Origin: Pseudo-nitzschia pungens
Taxonomy: Eukaryota; Bacillariophyta; Bacillariophyceae; Bacillariales; Bacillariaceae
Reading direction: 5' to 3'
Assembly: GCA_037355855.1 (NCBI GenBank)
Contig: CM074761.1
Span: 992,001 to 1,056,000 of the forward strand
Length of the DNA: 64,000 bases
Part shown: positions 1-10,949 of the stretch, in pieces
Numbering within the stretch: position 1 is the stretch's first letter
Layout: every line of letters begins with the position of its first letter
Notes under the pieces: model-generated
What the model was told of the DNA's origin: nothing
What the model saw: only the letters and a program-made list of their open reading frames with translations
Databases searched by the model: none
Program-made: the position numbers and the translations under genes

Positions 1-1211
1 TCTCAGGACCGTTGTCAAGTCCCATCCATCCCTCAGGGATGGCATCAGCAGGGACAACCTTGCTGTTGGCATCGGCACTGAAGGCATCGGCAACAACAAT
101 GTCGGAAGGAAGAAGGATGGTCTTTCCGAGCTTTTCGGCCTTGGCCATGACTTCCTTAGCGGTATCGACGAAGTCGTCCTCAACAAGGGAGGTACCAACT
201 TCGAGTCCCTTGGCCTTCAAGAAGGTGAAAACCATACCTCCTCCGATGATAACGGTGTCGCACTTGTCAAGTAGAGCTTCCAAGACGGTGATCTTGGTGG
301 AGACCTTGGATCCTCCAACGATAGCAACCATGGGCTTCTCTCCGTTGGTGACGGCTCCATCAAGGTATTCGAGTTCCTTCGCCAAAAGGAATCCAGAGAC
401 AGATGGCTGCAAGAACTTGGTCACACCCTCGGTGGAGGCGTGGGCACGGTGGGCGGTTCCGAAAGCATCGTTGACGAAAAGGTCGAAAGGAGCAGCAAGC
501 TTCTCAACGAATCCAGGCTCGTTCTTGGTCTCCTCCTTGTAGTATCGGGTGTTCTCAAGCATGATGACATCACCTTCACTGGCGCCGTCAACAATCTTGG
601 CAACTTCCTCTCCGATGCAGTCAGGAGCGAGGGTGACAGTCTGTCCGAGGAGCTCGGACATGCGCTCGGCGCAAGGTGCAAGGGAGTACTTATCTTCCTT
701 TCCATCAGGTCGTCCCAAGTGAGAGCAGACGGTCACAATGGCACCCTTACCCTTCAAGAATTCGATGGTAGGAATACTGGAGCGGATACGGGTATCATCG
801 GTGATCTTCTTTCCGTCAAGAGGGACGTTGACATCACAACGAACCAAAACCTTCTTTCCCTTAAGTTCATCATCAGACAAGTCTTCGATAGACTTCTTGG
901 CCTCGAGGGCGGTGTTGAATCCACGGAAAGTCTCTGTTTGAAGTGTGACGTGAAGACGATCGTTGTGTCAAAAAGGCAGTGAACGAACAAGATACGAAGG
1001 TGTCGACGTAAGAATTACAAGTCGACAACGAGTTATCGTGTAGAAGATTCAATCGTAATAAATGCAACAGTTTCATGTGACTCCTGGCGACAACGGATGT
1101 CAGGAAACGACGATCTCGCATCAGCGGTCGCGTTCACTTACGGGCAGGTGCGAAGGCACTGGCTCCAGAAACGGTGGCCAAAAGGCAGAGAAGGGCTTTG
1201 GAGAATTGCAT
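1..1211 (-). CDS. PGK: Phosphoglycerate kinase, plastid-targeted (3' end outside window)
   Basis: This enzyme interconverts 1,3-bisphosphoglycerate and 3-phosphoglycerate with ATP/ADP; in a plastid it serves the Calvin cycle. Exon 1 (1142-1211) encodes 23 residues, a hydrophobic signal peptide ending in ASAFAPA, the diatom plastid-entry motif. An intron with GTAAGT-type donor and CAG acceptor spans 934-1141. Exon 2 (1-933) opens in frame and carries PGK signatures: [12 protein letters not shown] near the N terminus, [24 protein letters not shown], and later [13 protein letters not shown] and [11 protein letters not shown]. About 334 codons are inside the window; the C-terminal nucleotide-binding part (GGGDS region) lies beyond the left edge. 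The start is the only ATG that gives the presequence. The family call is certain; plastid rather than cytosolic location rests on the presequence. Confidence 0.96.
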
Positions 1212-2381
1212 TTTGATGATGTTGGGTGTGAAGAGTGTGGAAGTTTAGATTGTGAGAATGTAGAGTGGCTTGCGAAATCCTAAGATATTCGGTTGTTTCT
1301 CTACCGTATTGGTCGTCGTAACCCTTTAGTTCATGCATAGCCGTTTGCAAAGGATTCTCGGCCTGACATGGATGAGAACGCCAGCGAGTGATGCGAGTGC
1401 AAAAACCCAAATTTGTTTGGATACGAGTCGTACGTAGGTGAACGTGGTTTAGGTGTCACATGCGTGTACTGCGTACAAAATATTAGACGATCACAAGGTG
1501 CGGATAAAAAGGATCGCTGACGACCAATGAACGAACACGTACGGAAAACGTACGAGTACGTCAGTCGATGTTCGACTTTATTCTTCGTCAGTCCCGTGTG
1601 CTATGGAATCATGTTAATCACGATCACTCCCGTTCTGTTTGAATCACGAATAGTAAGTGTAGTGCGTATTGTTACTGTGTTTCGTTCATAAGAAATACTA
1701 CGAACTATTACGAAGTACGTAGTACTCGTACTTCGTAAGGCTTACTGCATTATCATTACCCTTCCTGGTGAGAAGGTCAAGTTATCTTCCGCGGACCGGT
1801 AACTACTTATTACCGGTTCTCGTACAATAAGGTTACCTGTTGGTGTTATTATTATTTGTCTATCCCGTCTCTCTAATAATCCATCGGCTTTCGGGGGAAA
1901 AGAACTCAAATAGAAAGTACTGGTGGTTGACAAATGTCAACCTTACTCCCTTGGAAAATGATCAGATCAGCATGATACTAGTAGTAGTTTGTTGCAATCT
2001 TGAAGAAGTGATGTTGACCTAGTACTACTAATATTCCTCTGCTTATAGTACTAGTACTAGTCGTAAGGTTACTAAGCAAGCAATGTTGTAGTTCTTGAAA
2101 TTTCGTTGACGAGGCTGCTTTTCAATTAAGTTTTGGTTGGTACGTGTAGTAGTTAGCTGTACTACGGTATGGAAAAACCGGTAATCTTACTCGCCTTCAC
2201 CTCAGACGTGCCTCCGTATTCCTTCAGTTCCTTCAGATTTTTACCCCCTACCGGTAGCGGTAACCTTTTAATTAGCACCAGTTAGGTTAAAAGACGAACG
2301 TCACGTTGCGACGATGGTTTTCTTCCTTTTTCGGAGTCGACTCAAACAACAACGAACGAAACTACGTAATGCTTCAGCATC
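1212..2381. other. Intergenic region between divergent PGK and SDR genes
   Basis: This stretch separates two divergently transcribed genes and should hold both promoters. No convincing reading frame is seen. It contains several palindromic ACCGGTAA-type words (1795-1802, 1809-1818, 2177-2184, 2249-2259) and CTAGTACTAG-like runs (about 1976-2065). No RNA gene was recognised. Confidence 0.5.
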
Positions 2382-3737
2382 ATGCATTTTTATGTCGCAG
2401 TCTCGGCAGGAATAGTATTTGCGATTGGGATGCGGTACTTTAGAGTTGGCGACGACAAAATGGCAGTTGATACTTACTTTTCCAATGCAGATTTCGCTAT
2501 CTGCAATCCCCTGACATTGCTGTACACCCTTGTTGCGCACGCCTGGTTGACCGTTGTGAATAGAACGGGCAGAGGGGGGGGAATGATTCCATTGTCTTCT
2601 AGGGAGAAGATAAAGAAACTCGCTGTTGTTACGGGATCAAATACAGGTATCGGATACGAGGTCAGTAAACGGTTGGTTCGAGAATACGGATGGGATGTAA
2701 TATTGGCGTGTCGATCCAAGGACAAGGCAATGATAGCGAGAGACAAAATCAATCAAATAGGGAAAAGCACAAACGAGAAAAACACTGCTTGTGGGAAGGC
2801 AATAGTGCTGGACCTTGTCCTTGATTTGAGTGACTTTGATTCGATTCGAAGATTTGTTGGCGCTGTCGAAAAAGATTACGACAAGGTTGACGCATTGATC
2901 AACAATGCCGGTCGAAATACGTCGGGAAGATCGCCTGGAAATCCAGATCTGGATCTTATGTTTCAGAGCAACTTTTTGGGACATTTCTTGTTGACAGATT
3001 TGCTTCTGAAAAACAAATTGTTATTGTCTTCGTCATCGAAGAACGATGTTCGAGGTGGTGGAAGCAAGGTTATCAATTTGTCTTCGGTCATGCATCATTT
3101 CTCCAAGGGAGACCCATTGGCAGGAGGAGCTTTCGAATCGATCGCGTCACCCGATTACTGGAAACGTCGTGCATTCTACAATGATGGCAAGGATGCCCCT
3201 CAAAATGTGTACGCTGCCTCAAAGCTTGCTGCGATTTTGCATTCCCTAGAGCTCAATCGACGCTACGGTGAAGCTCAACTCACTGCCATAGCTGTCAATC
3301 CCGGCGCTGTGAATTCCGATATCTGGAGAGGATTCCCCAGCTGGATCCGGCGATACGTGTTCGGCAAAATTTATTTGACCACGGAAGAGGGGAGCGAACC
3401 GATCGTTGCTGCGGCAGTACGAAACGATCTGATAGCGGACAAGAGTGACAGCGGAGGTTCCGTCATTTACATTCAGCCGTATGCAAATCCCTTTTCTATA
3501 TTTGGTGGCCGCTGGTTTCCGGATTCCTCTTCGTCGGCAATCGGTGCAGTATCATCTATATCGTCTTCGTTACGGCAAGGGCCCATGATTCCTTTCACCG
3601 AGATGCTCGGACCGTATGTAGGACATCTTCCTACGATACCTCGACTACCTAGAAATAGGGAAGCTGCCGCAGAAGCCCTTTGGAAAGTATCTGAAGAAAT
3701 CACGACATCGGAACTTGTTGCAAGACCGGAACGCTAA
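2382..3737 (+). CDS. Short-chain dehydrogenase/reductase, retinol dehydrogenase-like, membrane anchored
   Basis: A 451-residue NAD(P)-dependent oxidoreductase of the classical SDR superfamily. The cofactor loop TGSNTGIG starts at about residue 84, followed by ILACR, the structural NNAG motif, a catalytic Ser in INLSSVMHH, and the YAASK catalytic Tyr/Lys pair, then VNPGAV. The order and spacing match retinol dehydrogenase, WWOX and TIC32-type enzymes, but the substrate cannot be inferred. The N-terminal 60 residues hold one or two hydrophobic segments (residues 5-20 and 43-59), which suggests a membrane anchor rather than a cleaved presequence. A later in-frame ATG at 2460 is possible, but the first ATG keeps the whole hydrophobic region. 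The gene is intronless and stands alone between PGK and Era. Confidence 0.9.
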   Translation: MHFYVAVSAGIVFAIGMRYFRVGDDKMAVDTYFSNADFAICNPLTLLYTLVAHAWLTVVNRTGRGGGMIPLSSREKIKKLAVVTGSNTGIGYEVSKRLVREYGWDVILACRSKDKAMIARDKINQIGKSTNEKNTACGKAIVLDLVLDLSDFDSIRRFVGAVEKDYDKVDALINNAGRNTSGRSPGNPDLDLMFQSNFLGHFLLTDLLLKNKLLLSSSSKNDVRGGGSKVINLSSVMHHFSKGDPLAGGAFESIASPDYWKRRAFYNDGKDAPQNVYAASKLAAILHSLELNRRYGEAQLTAIAVNPGAVNSDIWRGFPSWIRRYVFGKIYLTTEEGSEPIVAAAVRNDLIADKSDSGGSVIYIQPYANPFSIFGGRWFPDSSSSAIGAVSSISSSLRQGPMIPFTEMLGPYVGHLPTIPRLPRNREAAAEALWKVSEEITTSELVARPER

Positions 3738-4865
3738 TATGAATATACGCGTTGTGTATTAATATTGTATTTGCGGTCTGTAAAGATTGACTATGATCGT
3801 GATCGTTGTTTCGCATGTGTAGCTTCAAACGCCTGAGATGGTCGAAGAGCCTAGTTTTGCCACAAGGGGAATGATGATAACATTGGAGTAGCAGTCAATG
3901 CTCGTAAGGGCGCCTATCAATTGGTCCGACTCGCAGTCAACTCTCGTAAGGGCACCTTTGAATAGGTCCCTAGTTCTTTTTCTGTCGGTATCGATCCTTT
4001 ATCGCAACTTCACACCGGGATTGATCAAAATCAGTGCCTAAAATGACGCTAGCAATTTTGCAAAAAGCACTTGGGGTGCAAGGAACTGCAATAGTTGTAA
4101 AGAGTGGTTTACAAGAATGAGCTGCCTGGCATGAGAAGAAACGGATGGGTTGTGTACGAATACATCATGGTTGACGCTCTCCATGGAATGGAGTGTACCT
4201 AGCCCGCCTCATGTGATAAGAAGTCAAGTTCTCCGACCGTTTCAAAAATCATCGTCAGCTATTGAAAATCATCGGCACATACTAGTACTAGTAGGAGGGC
4301 TAGTAGTGCTAATGAAAGCACAACGAGGCTACTGGTGGTAGCAGCAGAATTCCAAAGAACGAGAGGATGCTTGGGCCTGACCAGACCATCCATGGATCTG
4401 AATACCGGATGCCTTTGGTATCGGAATAATCATTCATCGCAAATGCATTACTATGTTTATGAAACTGCTGGATAGCTACCGGAACGGAAGCTTTTAAAAA
4501 AACTAGGCATTCTCGAATTCAAAACACGCATTCCCACATCCTTGAAATCGCCCTTCTGTCCTTCGACCGGTTCCTGACTTTGAAATGTTTACTGTAATTG
4601 CTTTCTCAGCGACGGTCAGGACGTTTTCGAAAGAAATAACATCACATCGACGATGATGTTTTTCTTTTTTGAACGATGCGAAACTGAAGCTTTTTGATTT
4701 CCTCTGTTCGCCGCAAATTGTGAGAACCAATACGTGTGTCACTGGGCCCCGAACAAAACTATTACTTTGACAGAACACAGATCTAGTAATCGAAGCGTTG
4801 GAAAATTATTTCAAAAGTCGAGTACACGTAGGAAGTTTCTTAGTGCAACCACTCCGATACGGTAA
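3738..4865. other. Intergenic region between SDR and Era genes
   Basis: No supported gene. Short frames on both strands here show no recognisable domain. The stretch includes a two-copy tandem repeat at 3891-3969 and a CTAGTACTAGTAG-type run near 4281-4310. The last 100 bases should contain the Era promoter. Confidence 0.45.
3891..3969. repeat. Two-copy imperfect tandem repeat, about 42-bp period
   Basis: Copy one starts at 3891 and copy two at 3933. Both begin GCAGTCAA, contain CTCGTAAGGGC and end in GGTCC, with a few substitutions between them. It lies just downstream of the SDR gene. No function is apparent. Confidence 0.75.
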
Positions 4866-6503
4866 ATGGCCATGGACAGGAAGCTAACGACAACGAGGAA
4901 AAGAATGATGGCGACGGAAAAAAAATCCCAAAACGGACAAAGCCGACCTCATCTCGAGCTATTCCCCATTATTGTGACGAAGGTAGTCTTTGTCTCGCTT
5001 TTTCTTTTGTCGCCGGCATCGAAATGGGGTGTGACTGCGTTTCGAGCGACTACGGTGCGTGCCGGCAAGTCTATGGCGCAGCGCATCTCCGGTATTCATT
5101 CCGAAGGCATCCCGACCCAATTGTTCATGTCACCTTTGCGAAACCAAAGCAATAAAACAGAGCAGACAGGCAAGGCGAAAGCAAAGAAGAAGAAGACGGA
5201 AAAGAAGACCCCAGCGGATACATTGTCGATATTAAGAGACCTCGACGAAAAAATCAACTCATACGAGGGGCGTCTTCCGAGCAAAATGCCGGTCAACCTA
5301 GACACCGACGATGACAATGACTCAAACGAGTTTGTCGATAGGGATCACATTCAACAAGAGCAACACCGATGCGGTTATGTTGGAATTATTGGGGCTCCAA
5401 ACATGGGCAAGAGTACCCTGTTGAATGCCCTGTTAAAAGAAGATTTATGCATAGCGACCCGTCGTCCTCAGACAACACGGCACGCCATTCTTGGAGTTTT
5501 GTCGTCTTCAACGAGGCAGTGTTGCCTATTGGATACCCCTGGTGTTCTGCAGGGAGATGGGGCCTATAAATTGCAGGCGAACATGATGGAAGCCGTGAAG
5601 GGTGCTCTCAAAGATTCCGATGTTTTACTCGTGGTGACAGATATGTTTTCCACACCGATTCCGAACGACGAAATTTTTCGCCGTCTTTCCCTGACGAAGA
5701 AACCTGTATTGGTTGTGGTGAATAAAATTGATTTAGAGGGCAGAGCCCAACGACCTGTCGAAACCGATGATGAGAAAAAGAATAATGACGAAGACGACGA
5801 GGATGAGGTCGAAAAGACATACACCGTCGCCGAGGCCGTCGCGAAGTGGAGAATGCTATTACCCAATGCACTGGCAATCATTCCAATGACTGCGTCTTCA
5901 GAGTCTCCAACCAGCAATGAAGCTTCGGAGTCTACTGTTCAAGAACACCCCGGAATCACGCTTCTAAGACAGCTTTTGGTCGGCAGCGGGACGGATGAGG
6001 AAGCTGACATTCCTGCGTCGGTCCGTGCATTGGGGCGTCCCATTCCGGGGATGTTCCGAAATGGCGTAAAGTGTTTGACAAACGACGATGCCAGGACATT
6101 GTTACCCGTTGGTCCTCCTCTATACGATGATGACTTCTTGTCGGATCGATCTGTGCGATTTTTCTGTTCTGAACTCATCCGAGAAGCATTGTTGGAAAGC
6201 CGATACCTCAAGAAAGAATTGCCCTATTGTTGCGAGGTACAAATCACCGACTTCAAAGAACCCCGAAAGGAAACCGATTTAACCCGTATCGAAGCGACAA
6301 TCTTTGTAGAGAGGGATGGACAAAAAGCGATTGTCGTTGGTAAAAACGGAACCGTGATCAAACAAGTCGGCATCGTCGCACGCGAAAAAATAGAACGCTT
6401 TTTGGACGGAGAAAAGATCTTTCTGAAACTCCAGGTCAAAGTCGACAAAGATTGGAGAAAAAAGGACGATGCGCTCACAAAATTTGGATATTCCAATAGG
6501 TGA
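4866..6503 (+). CDS. ERA: Era-family GTPase, plastid-targeted
   Basis: Era is a GTPase that binds the 3' end of small-subunit rRNA and assists ribosome assembly. This 545-residue protein has the full set: G1 GAPNMGKST (about residue 177), the RPQTTR switch I region, G3 DTPG, G4 NKID, and a C-terminal KH RNA-binding domain with the VVGKNGTVIKQVG loop and the usual Era ending (LKVDKDWR-like). The N terminus has a basic lead, a hydrophobic segment (about residues 34-48) and a VTAFRA motif, fitting a bipartite plastid presequence. A low-complexity linker precedes the G domain, and an acidic insertion (rich in D, E and N) sits just after G4. The presequence makes it much longer than bacterial Era. 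Bacterial-type Era in this setting would act on plastid ribosomes; mitochondrial location is less likely but not excluded. Confidence 0.94.
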   Translation: MAMDRKLTTTRKRMMATEKKSQNGQSRPHLELFPIIVTKVVFVSLFLLSPASKWGVTAFRATTVRAGKSMAQRISGIHSEGIPTQLFMSPLRNQSNKTEQTGKAKAKKKKTEKKTPADTLSILRDLDEKINSYEGRLPSKMPVNLDTDDDNDSNEFVDRDHIQQEQHRCGYVGIIGAPNMGKSTLLNALLKEDLCIATRRPQTTRHAILGVLSSSTRQCCLLDTPGVLQGDGAYKLQANMMEAVKGALKDSDVLLVVTDMFSTPIPNDEIFRRLSLTKKPVLVVVNKIDLEGRAQRPVETDDEKKNNDEDDEDEVEKTYTVAEAVAKWRMLLPNALAIIPMTASSESPTSNEASESTVQEHPGITLLRQLLVGSGTDEEADIPASVRALGRPIPGMFRNGVKCLTNDDARTLLPVGPPLYDDDFLSDRSVRFFCSELIREALLESRYLKKELPYCCEVQITDFKEPRKETDLTRIEATIFVERDGQKAIVVGKNGTVIKQVGIVAREKIERFLDGEKIFLKLQVKVDKDWRKKDDALTKFGYSNR

Positions 6504-7060
6504 GGTAGCTCCGATAGGAACGCGGTGCAGTGTACCTGGTATGAATGAAACTTTGCCATAATGAGTCTTAATTCTTGAGAAGAACACATCAGGTTTCACG
6601 TTCCAATACTGTGTTCTGTTGAAAGCAACAGATCTCGGACTACATGATACTAGCGGGATCTTTGAGAGGGTTCGTATTGCTTAAGAATATGTTTCTTCGT
6701 ACAAAACTTTCGTTTCATCTATTATTATTGTATGTTTAATATTCTGTATTAGTTGTCATACTTGTAGCGCGTTTTTCTTTGATGAGCAGTCTATTAATTT
6801 GATGATTTTTCCCCAAGGTTATCAAATTCAGTGTGAATTCAATAGTTGTTTCATCAGCGATTGATATGTTGCTCGTGTTGCTCTCAACACTGTGTAGTAT
6901 ATATTCAAAATTATCGGGTGCGTGATGTTGAGTTTCAATGCAGTTTTCCAGGAAGCAATCTGGTTGAGATCAATTATACATTTGTACAATTTCGTTTCCC
7001 TTTTCTATTTCGGTGTATATGAGTCGATGTTAAAAGTTGCCGTCCAAAATTCTCTTGTAG
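6504..7060. other. Intergenic region between convergent genes
   Basis: Two 3' ends face each other here. The sequence is AT-rich with no supported frame; it should hold both polyadenylation regions. Nothing else is seen. Confidence 0.5.
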
Positions 7061-8950
7061 TCAGAGTAAGGATTGTCTGCTGAATTCGGGATCATCTGAA
7101 TCATGATCTCCACCCCCGTCTCCTGGACCTGGAGTCGTCGTTACATTATTTGGAGACTCATCTTGGTGATGCAAACTTCGGGAAGCGCTTTCCGGTGTGC
7201 GAAGTGTCATAACCGATGGATCAGTAGGGTAATGGGTATTCATAGGTGGCATAGGCGCCTGATACATCTGTGGGTAAACTATCCATGGTTGTTGCTCTTG
7301 GTGTATGGGAGTCGAGTGGTGTTGTGCTTGTTGATCTGTTGGTGGACCATGAGGCGGGTGTCCGGGTGCATACGGAACCTGACCGAAATTTGTCATAGGG
7401 TGTTGTAGTGGCGCATGCGAGACTGATGGTGGTCCTATTGGGTTCGATGGCTGCGACTCAGCATTTCCATCCGGCTCATACTCGTGACGAGGTTTCTTCC
7501 GTTGCAATGCAGCTGCTTCTCCGGCTGTTACTGCGGACGACCGTGAAGATGCTCTGATTGCCGCTGCCCCTGGTGATCCAATATCTGGCGCCGGAGAAAT
7601 AGGTCTCTGTTGCGCAGCGATGTAAGGATGTGAGTGGGGTATAGGATGGGAAGGCATCCCAGTATTAGTATAACCCCATGCATGACCACCGTATTGTGGT
7701 GGTGGTATTGAGTCCTTCTGGATTGGTGTTAATGAATGGTAAGGATAAGGGTGGTGTGGTGGTTCGTTCACTTTCGTAGCAGCATGGTATGGCGAGAATG
7801 CTTGAACATCAGTAGTACTGTAACCACTCAGCGCGTGATGATGGTAAATATCAAGAGGAGGCTCAGTTGGACTGTGCCGGAAAGTCGATTCTGCAGCCCT
7901 CTTGGGGGCTCGCACTGCCGCAGGTGCTACGGGAGCAAAAGCGAACTTGGGGACTTGCGCACTCTGGATTATGGTCGTTCCTAAAGGAGAGCACTTCTGC
8001 TCTTGTAGGGGTACTTGCTGCTGCATCCAAAGGCCTTTGGACGTGCTGTCGTCTTCCGGCAAGAGTTTTAGCCAATGAATCGTCGTCTCTTGATCATTGA
8101 TTTGAATTAGCATTGTCCTGCTTTCAGGTATTGCGTTGATGTCGTCACCAGACGCTTTGGATGCCACTTTAGGCTCACTATTTGAACTAGCTTCCTCGGT
8201 CTTCTTTGCTGAGAGTTCTTCACTTCCTTCAGCTGTTTCCGTTTGCGAAGGCGCCACTGACTCCTTCTCTATCGTTGACAGCGCAGGAGCATTCTCTTTT
8301 GTCACCCCACCTTCAGTTGTGTTATCCTTTGGTTCCTCACTCTTTGTACTAGGTGCAGCAATTACTGTGGAAGGATCCACGGATTCTTGTGTGCTCAACA
8401 TGACATAAACAGTGCACCATGGTAGTTTTCGGTGCTTATGACGGTCTCTACAAAATGATCTCGTTCGGTTTGTTTTTTTACACCCCGTGCACACAGGAAC
8501 TTTTGACTTCGGTGGGAAATCTTCTAACACGCAAAACGGTCGCCATTGAACCATTCGAACAACGAAGGGTTTGTCAACGTACTTGCCGTCTTTATCGGTG
8601 CAAGACTCATCTATTGTCATACATATGTAAGCTGTAGTCCACGGTGGACGAGTATGTTGATTCCTTACTCTGCACATATCTTTTGTTTTGAAATTCTTCT
8701 TACAGGAAACACAGACCGGTAACCGAGAGTCCGGAAATTTGACATTGAGAGCTTGTTTGAAACCCGGCGGCGTGAATGTCAAAATATTCTGGTGATGCAA
8801 AGTAAGCTCATGCGTGAGAAACTTATCCGATGACCAAAAAAATATTCCAACACCCTTCTGCAGTCATAGAAATACAGAAACGCATTGTTTCAATCGGGAG
8901 AACGCCACTCTCAGATTTCTTACCCCAAATGATTTCGCATGTGGAAACAT
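7061..8950 (-). CDS. Protein with two tandem Cys-rich zinc-binding-like modules, uncharacterised
   Basis: I propose two exons. The first, 8924-8950, encodes only 9 codons. A 66-bp intron (8858-8923, GTAAGA donor, CTGCAG acceptor) follows. The main exon is 7061-8857, giving about 607 residues. The continuous frame extends upstream of 8800 without an ATG, which is why an upstream start exon is needed; this start is tentative. The N-terminal part has two related modules: CVSCKK, then CRVRNQH and PPWTTAY, and about 70 residues later CTGCKK, then CRDRHKH and LPWCTVY. Each has the spacing C-x2-C, a third Cys and a His, which suggests metal binding. The rest is low complexity, rich in Pro, His, Ser and Gln, like a transcription or RNA-associated protein. 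I recall related modules in other diatoms but no tested function. Confidence 0.75.
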
Positions 8951-10949
8951 TATCTGTTGCTGTTGTGAGGTTATTTGTTTTTTCCCGTTCAGAGCCGATT
9001 TTCGAACGAGAAATCACGAGATATGTGAAACAAGATGAGAATCGGGTCATGTGAGTGGGTAGTCCGTTACCTTTTAGATGCTACTTGTGGTGACAACACC
9101 ACCGAAAATGATATCTGCTTCCATACGATGATAGGTCTGAAGTGATCTTCATCAAGGTTTACAACACAATTCAGTGGAGTTCAATTACTATCCTTTGAAC
9201 AGTTCAAGGACAGAGAAGCAAGGTACCGGTACAATGCAATGCATGGTGCATCACAAAACTTATTTTCGCGAATTGCAAATTGCAAATAGATTTTATTGGC
9301 CAAGTGTCTCATCCGTCATCAGTCGACGGTTGCCGTTAGCACAGATGTAAATTCGAGTTGCGGCGCGCAATAACGCGTTTTAACGCATTATGAATGCAAT
9401 CGAATATCCAATCAAATGAAAGATACAAAAGCCAATCGAAAAGATCCATGGGGTATTTTTTCCATTTCCCCCCACTAAATAAATATCAGCTTAAAATCTG
9501 TCTCCTATCGTACGAGTACTGATGATAGCGGTCAGTACTATCGCAACATGACCATCTCCGTTGGGGGGATACTGTGACTGAAAAATGGGGAACACTTTTC
9601 AACGAAAAAAAAAACCTCCGAAAAAAAATACAGTTCGTAACAATCATGACGGACGACTTTTTTCCTCTTCGAAAAAAAAAAGATTGATTTGCAGGCAGGA
9701 ATTCGAGAGGCAGGATGTCGCTTACTCTCTTGATAGGGCTTGCAATGGCATTGTCGATATTTCATTGCCGGAGAATGAGATTTTCCTCGGTGATTGCGCC
9801 TTACAACGCGGCCAGTAAACCTTCGAAGTAACGAACAAGAATGGTACCTGGAACGGTATCCGTTGGTGATTTCCTTACCTTTGGATCCGTGCGAAAAGTC
9901 GAGTAAGGCGGTAGGTTTGTAGACATTGTCAACAAGTTGATTAATTGAGAATGGATGTGATCGTTTTCGAGCTCTTGTTTCTCCCTCTCCCCCTGCCAAG
10001 CGCCGCAAGCATCGTCGTTTCGGTTTACTACCGGCTCGATATGATGTTGTGAAACAGAGGAAACAACACAGCTCGTTGGCACTAATCCGGATATTTCTCG
10101 GAGTTCGAGAGCCAAAATCAATTGTCTGCGTCGAATTAAAATTTGTCTTTCGTAGTCGCGCTTACAGCTGAGAACATGAACTTTCGAGACGATATGTAGA
10201 CTAAAAACAGAATAAGCGGAGTCGAAAAACGAAATAATGCATGACGTCGTCTTTCAGTAGATCTGAAGGGGTGTTGTGTCTATTATCACCCCTGTTACCG
10301 GTAGCGCTGTAAAATGCAACCTCTCATGGAACAAAGAGAAGAAAAAGAAAACCCTCCCGTCTCGTCATCCCCAAAAACTCAAAGGTCTGAGTAAGGATAC
10401 CGTATTACTGAGCAATGAACTCCCATACCGGTAAATTACGGGCACAGGTAATCTAAAGATTTTACCCACCAGTAATCACCTTATCATATTATGTATAATA
10501 TCTATGATCATAATCTACACGTGGAAGAAGGAACGTTTCTGATAGCAGAATAACTAACCTAATCCTTACAGTACTTCTAGTCCTTCGATACTACTATTAT
10601 TATTATTTCAGAGATTTTTCCGATGCCTTGTCGGCAGACCTTTCTCGCTCCAAGATGATCTCGGGAAAAACTCAATGCGTACGAAGGCCTAGTAGTTACG
10701 GTACGTAGATAGCTGCAAGATAGTTTTAACGAATACAGAGGGTCATTGTCTTTCATGAAACCGAAACTGCGGTTACAACATCACAAGTAGCAGCTACAGT
10801 GACAGTAATCCTTAGTCCCACCTAACCCATCTCAATACATTGAACCGAATACAATTCGGTACCTTACTGCATTAGAATCTGAAGTTCATCTGACATTGAA
10901 CTAGAAAACCCATTTGACACAAAAAGCAAGACAGCAGGTGTGGAGTAAT
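8951..10949. other. Long intergenic region between divergent genes
   Basis: About 2 kb between the Cys-rich protein gene and coatomer alpha. It holds poly-A/poly-T tracts (9601-9680), several ACCGGTA-type words (9224, 10296-10307, 10424) and one weak split frame listed separately (9491-9926). No RNA gene was recognised. Confidence 0.45.
9491..9926 (-). CDS. Weak candidate: two-exon small protein of 44 residues
   Basis: An ATG at 9926 in a reasonable context opens 16 codons that end at a GTAAGG donor (9878). A long pyrimidine-rich stretch then ends in TTTTTCAG at 9578. Splicing there keeps the frame for 28 more codons to a TAA at 9491-9493. The protein (start MSTNLPPYSTFR) matches nothing I recognise. 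Only the splice signals and frame support it, so it may be chance. Confidence 0.15.
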
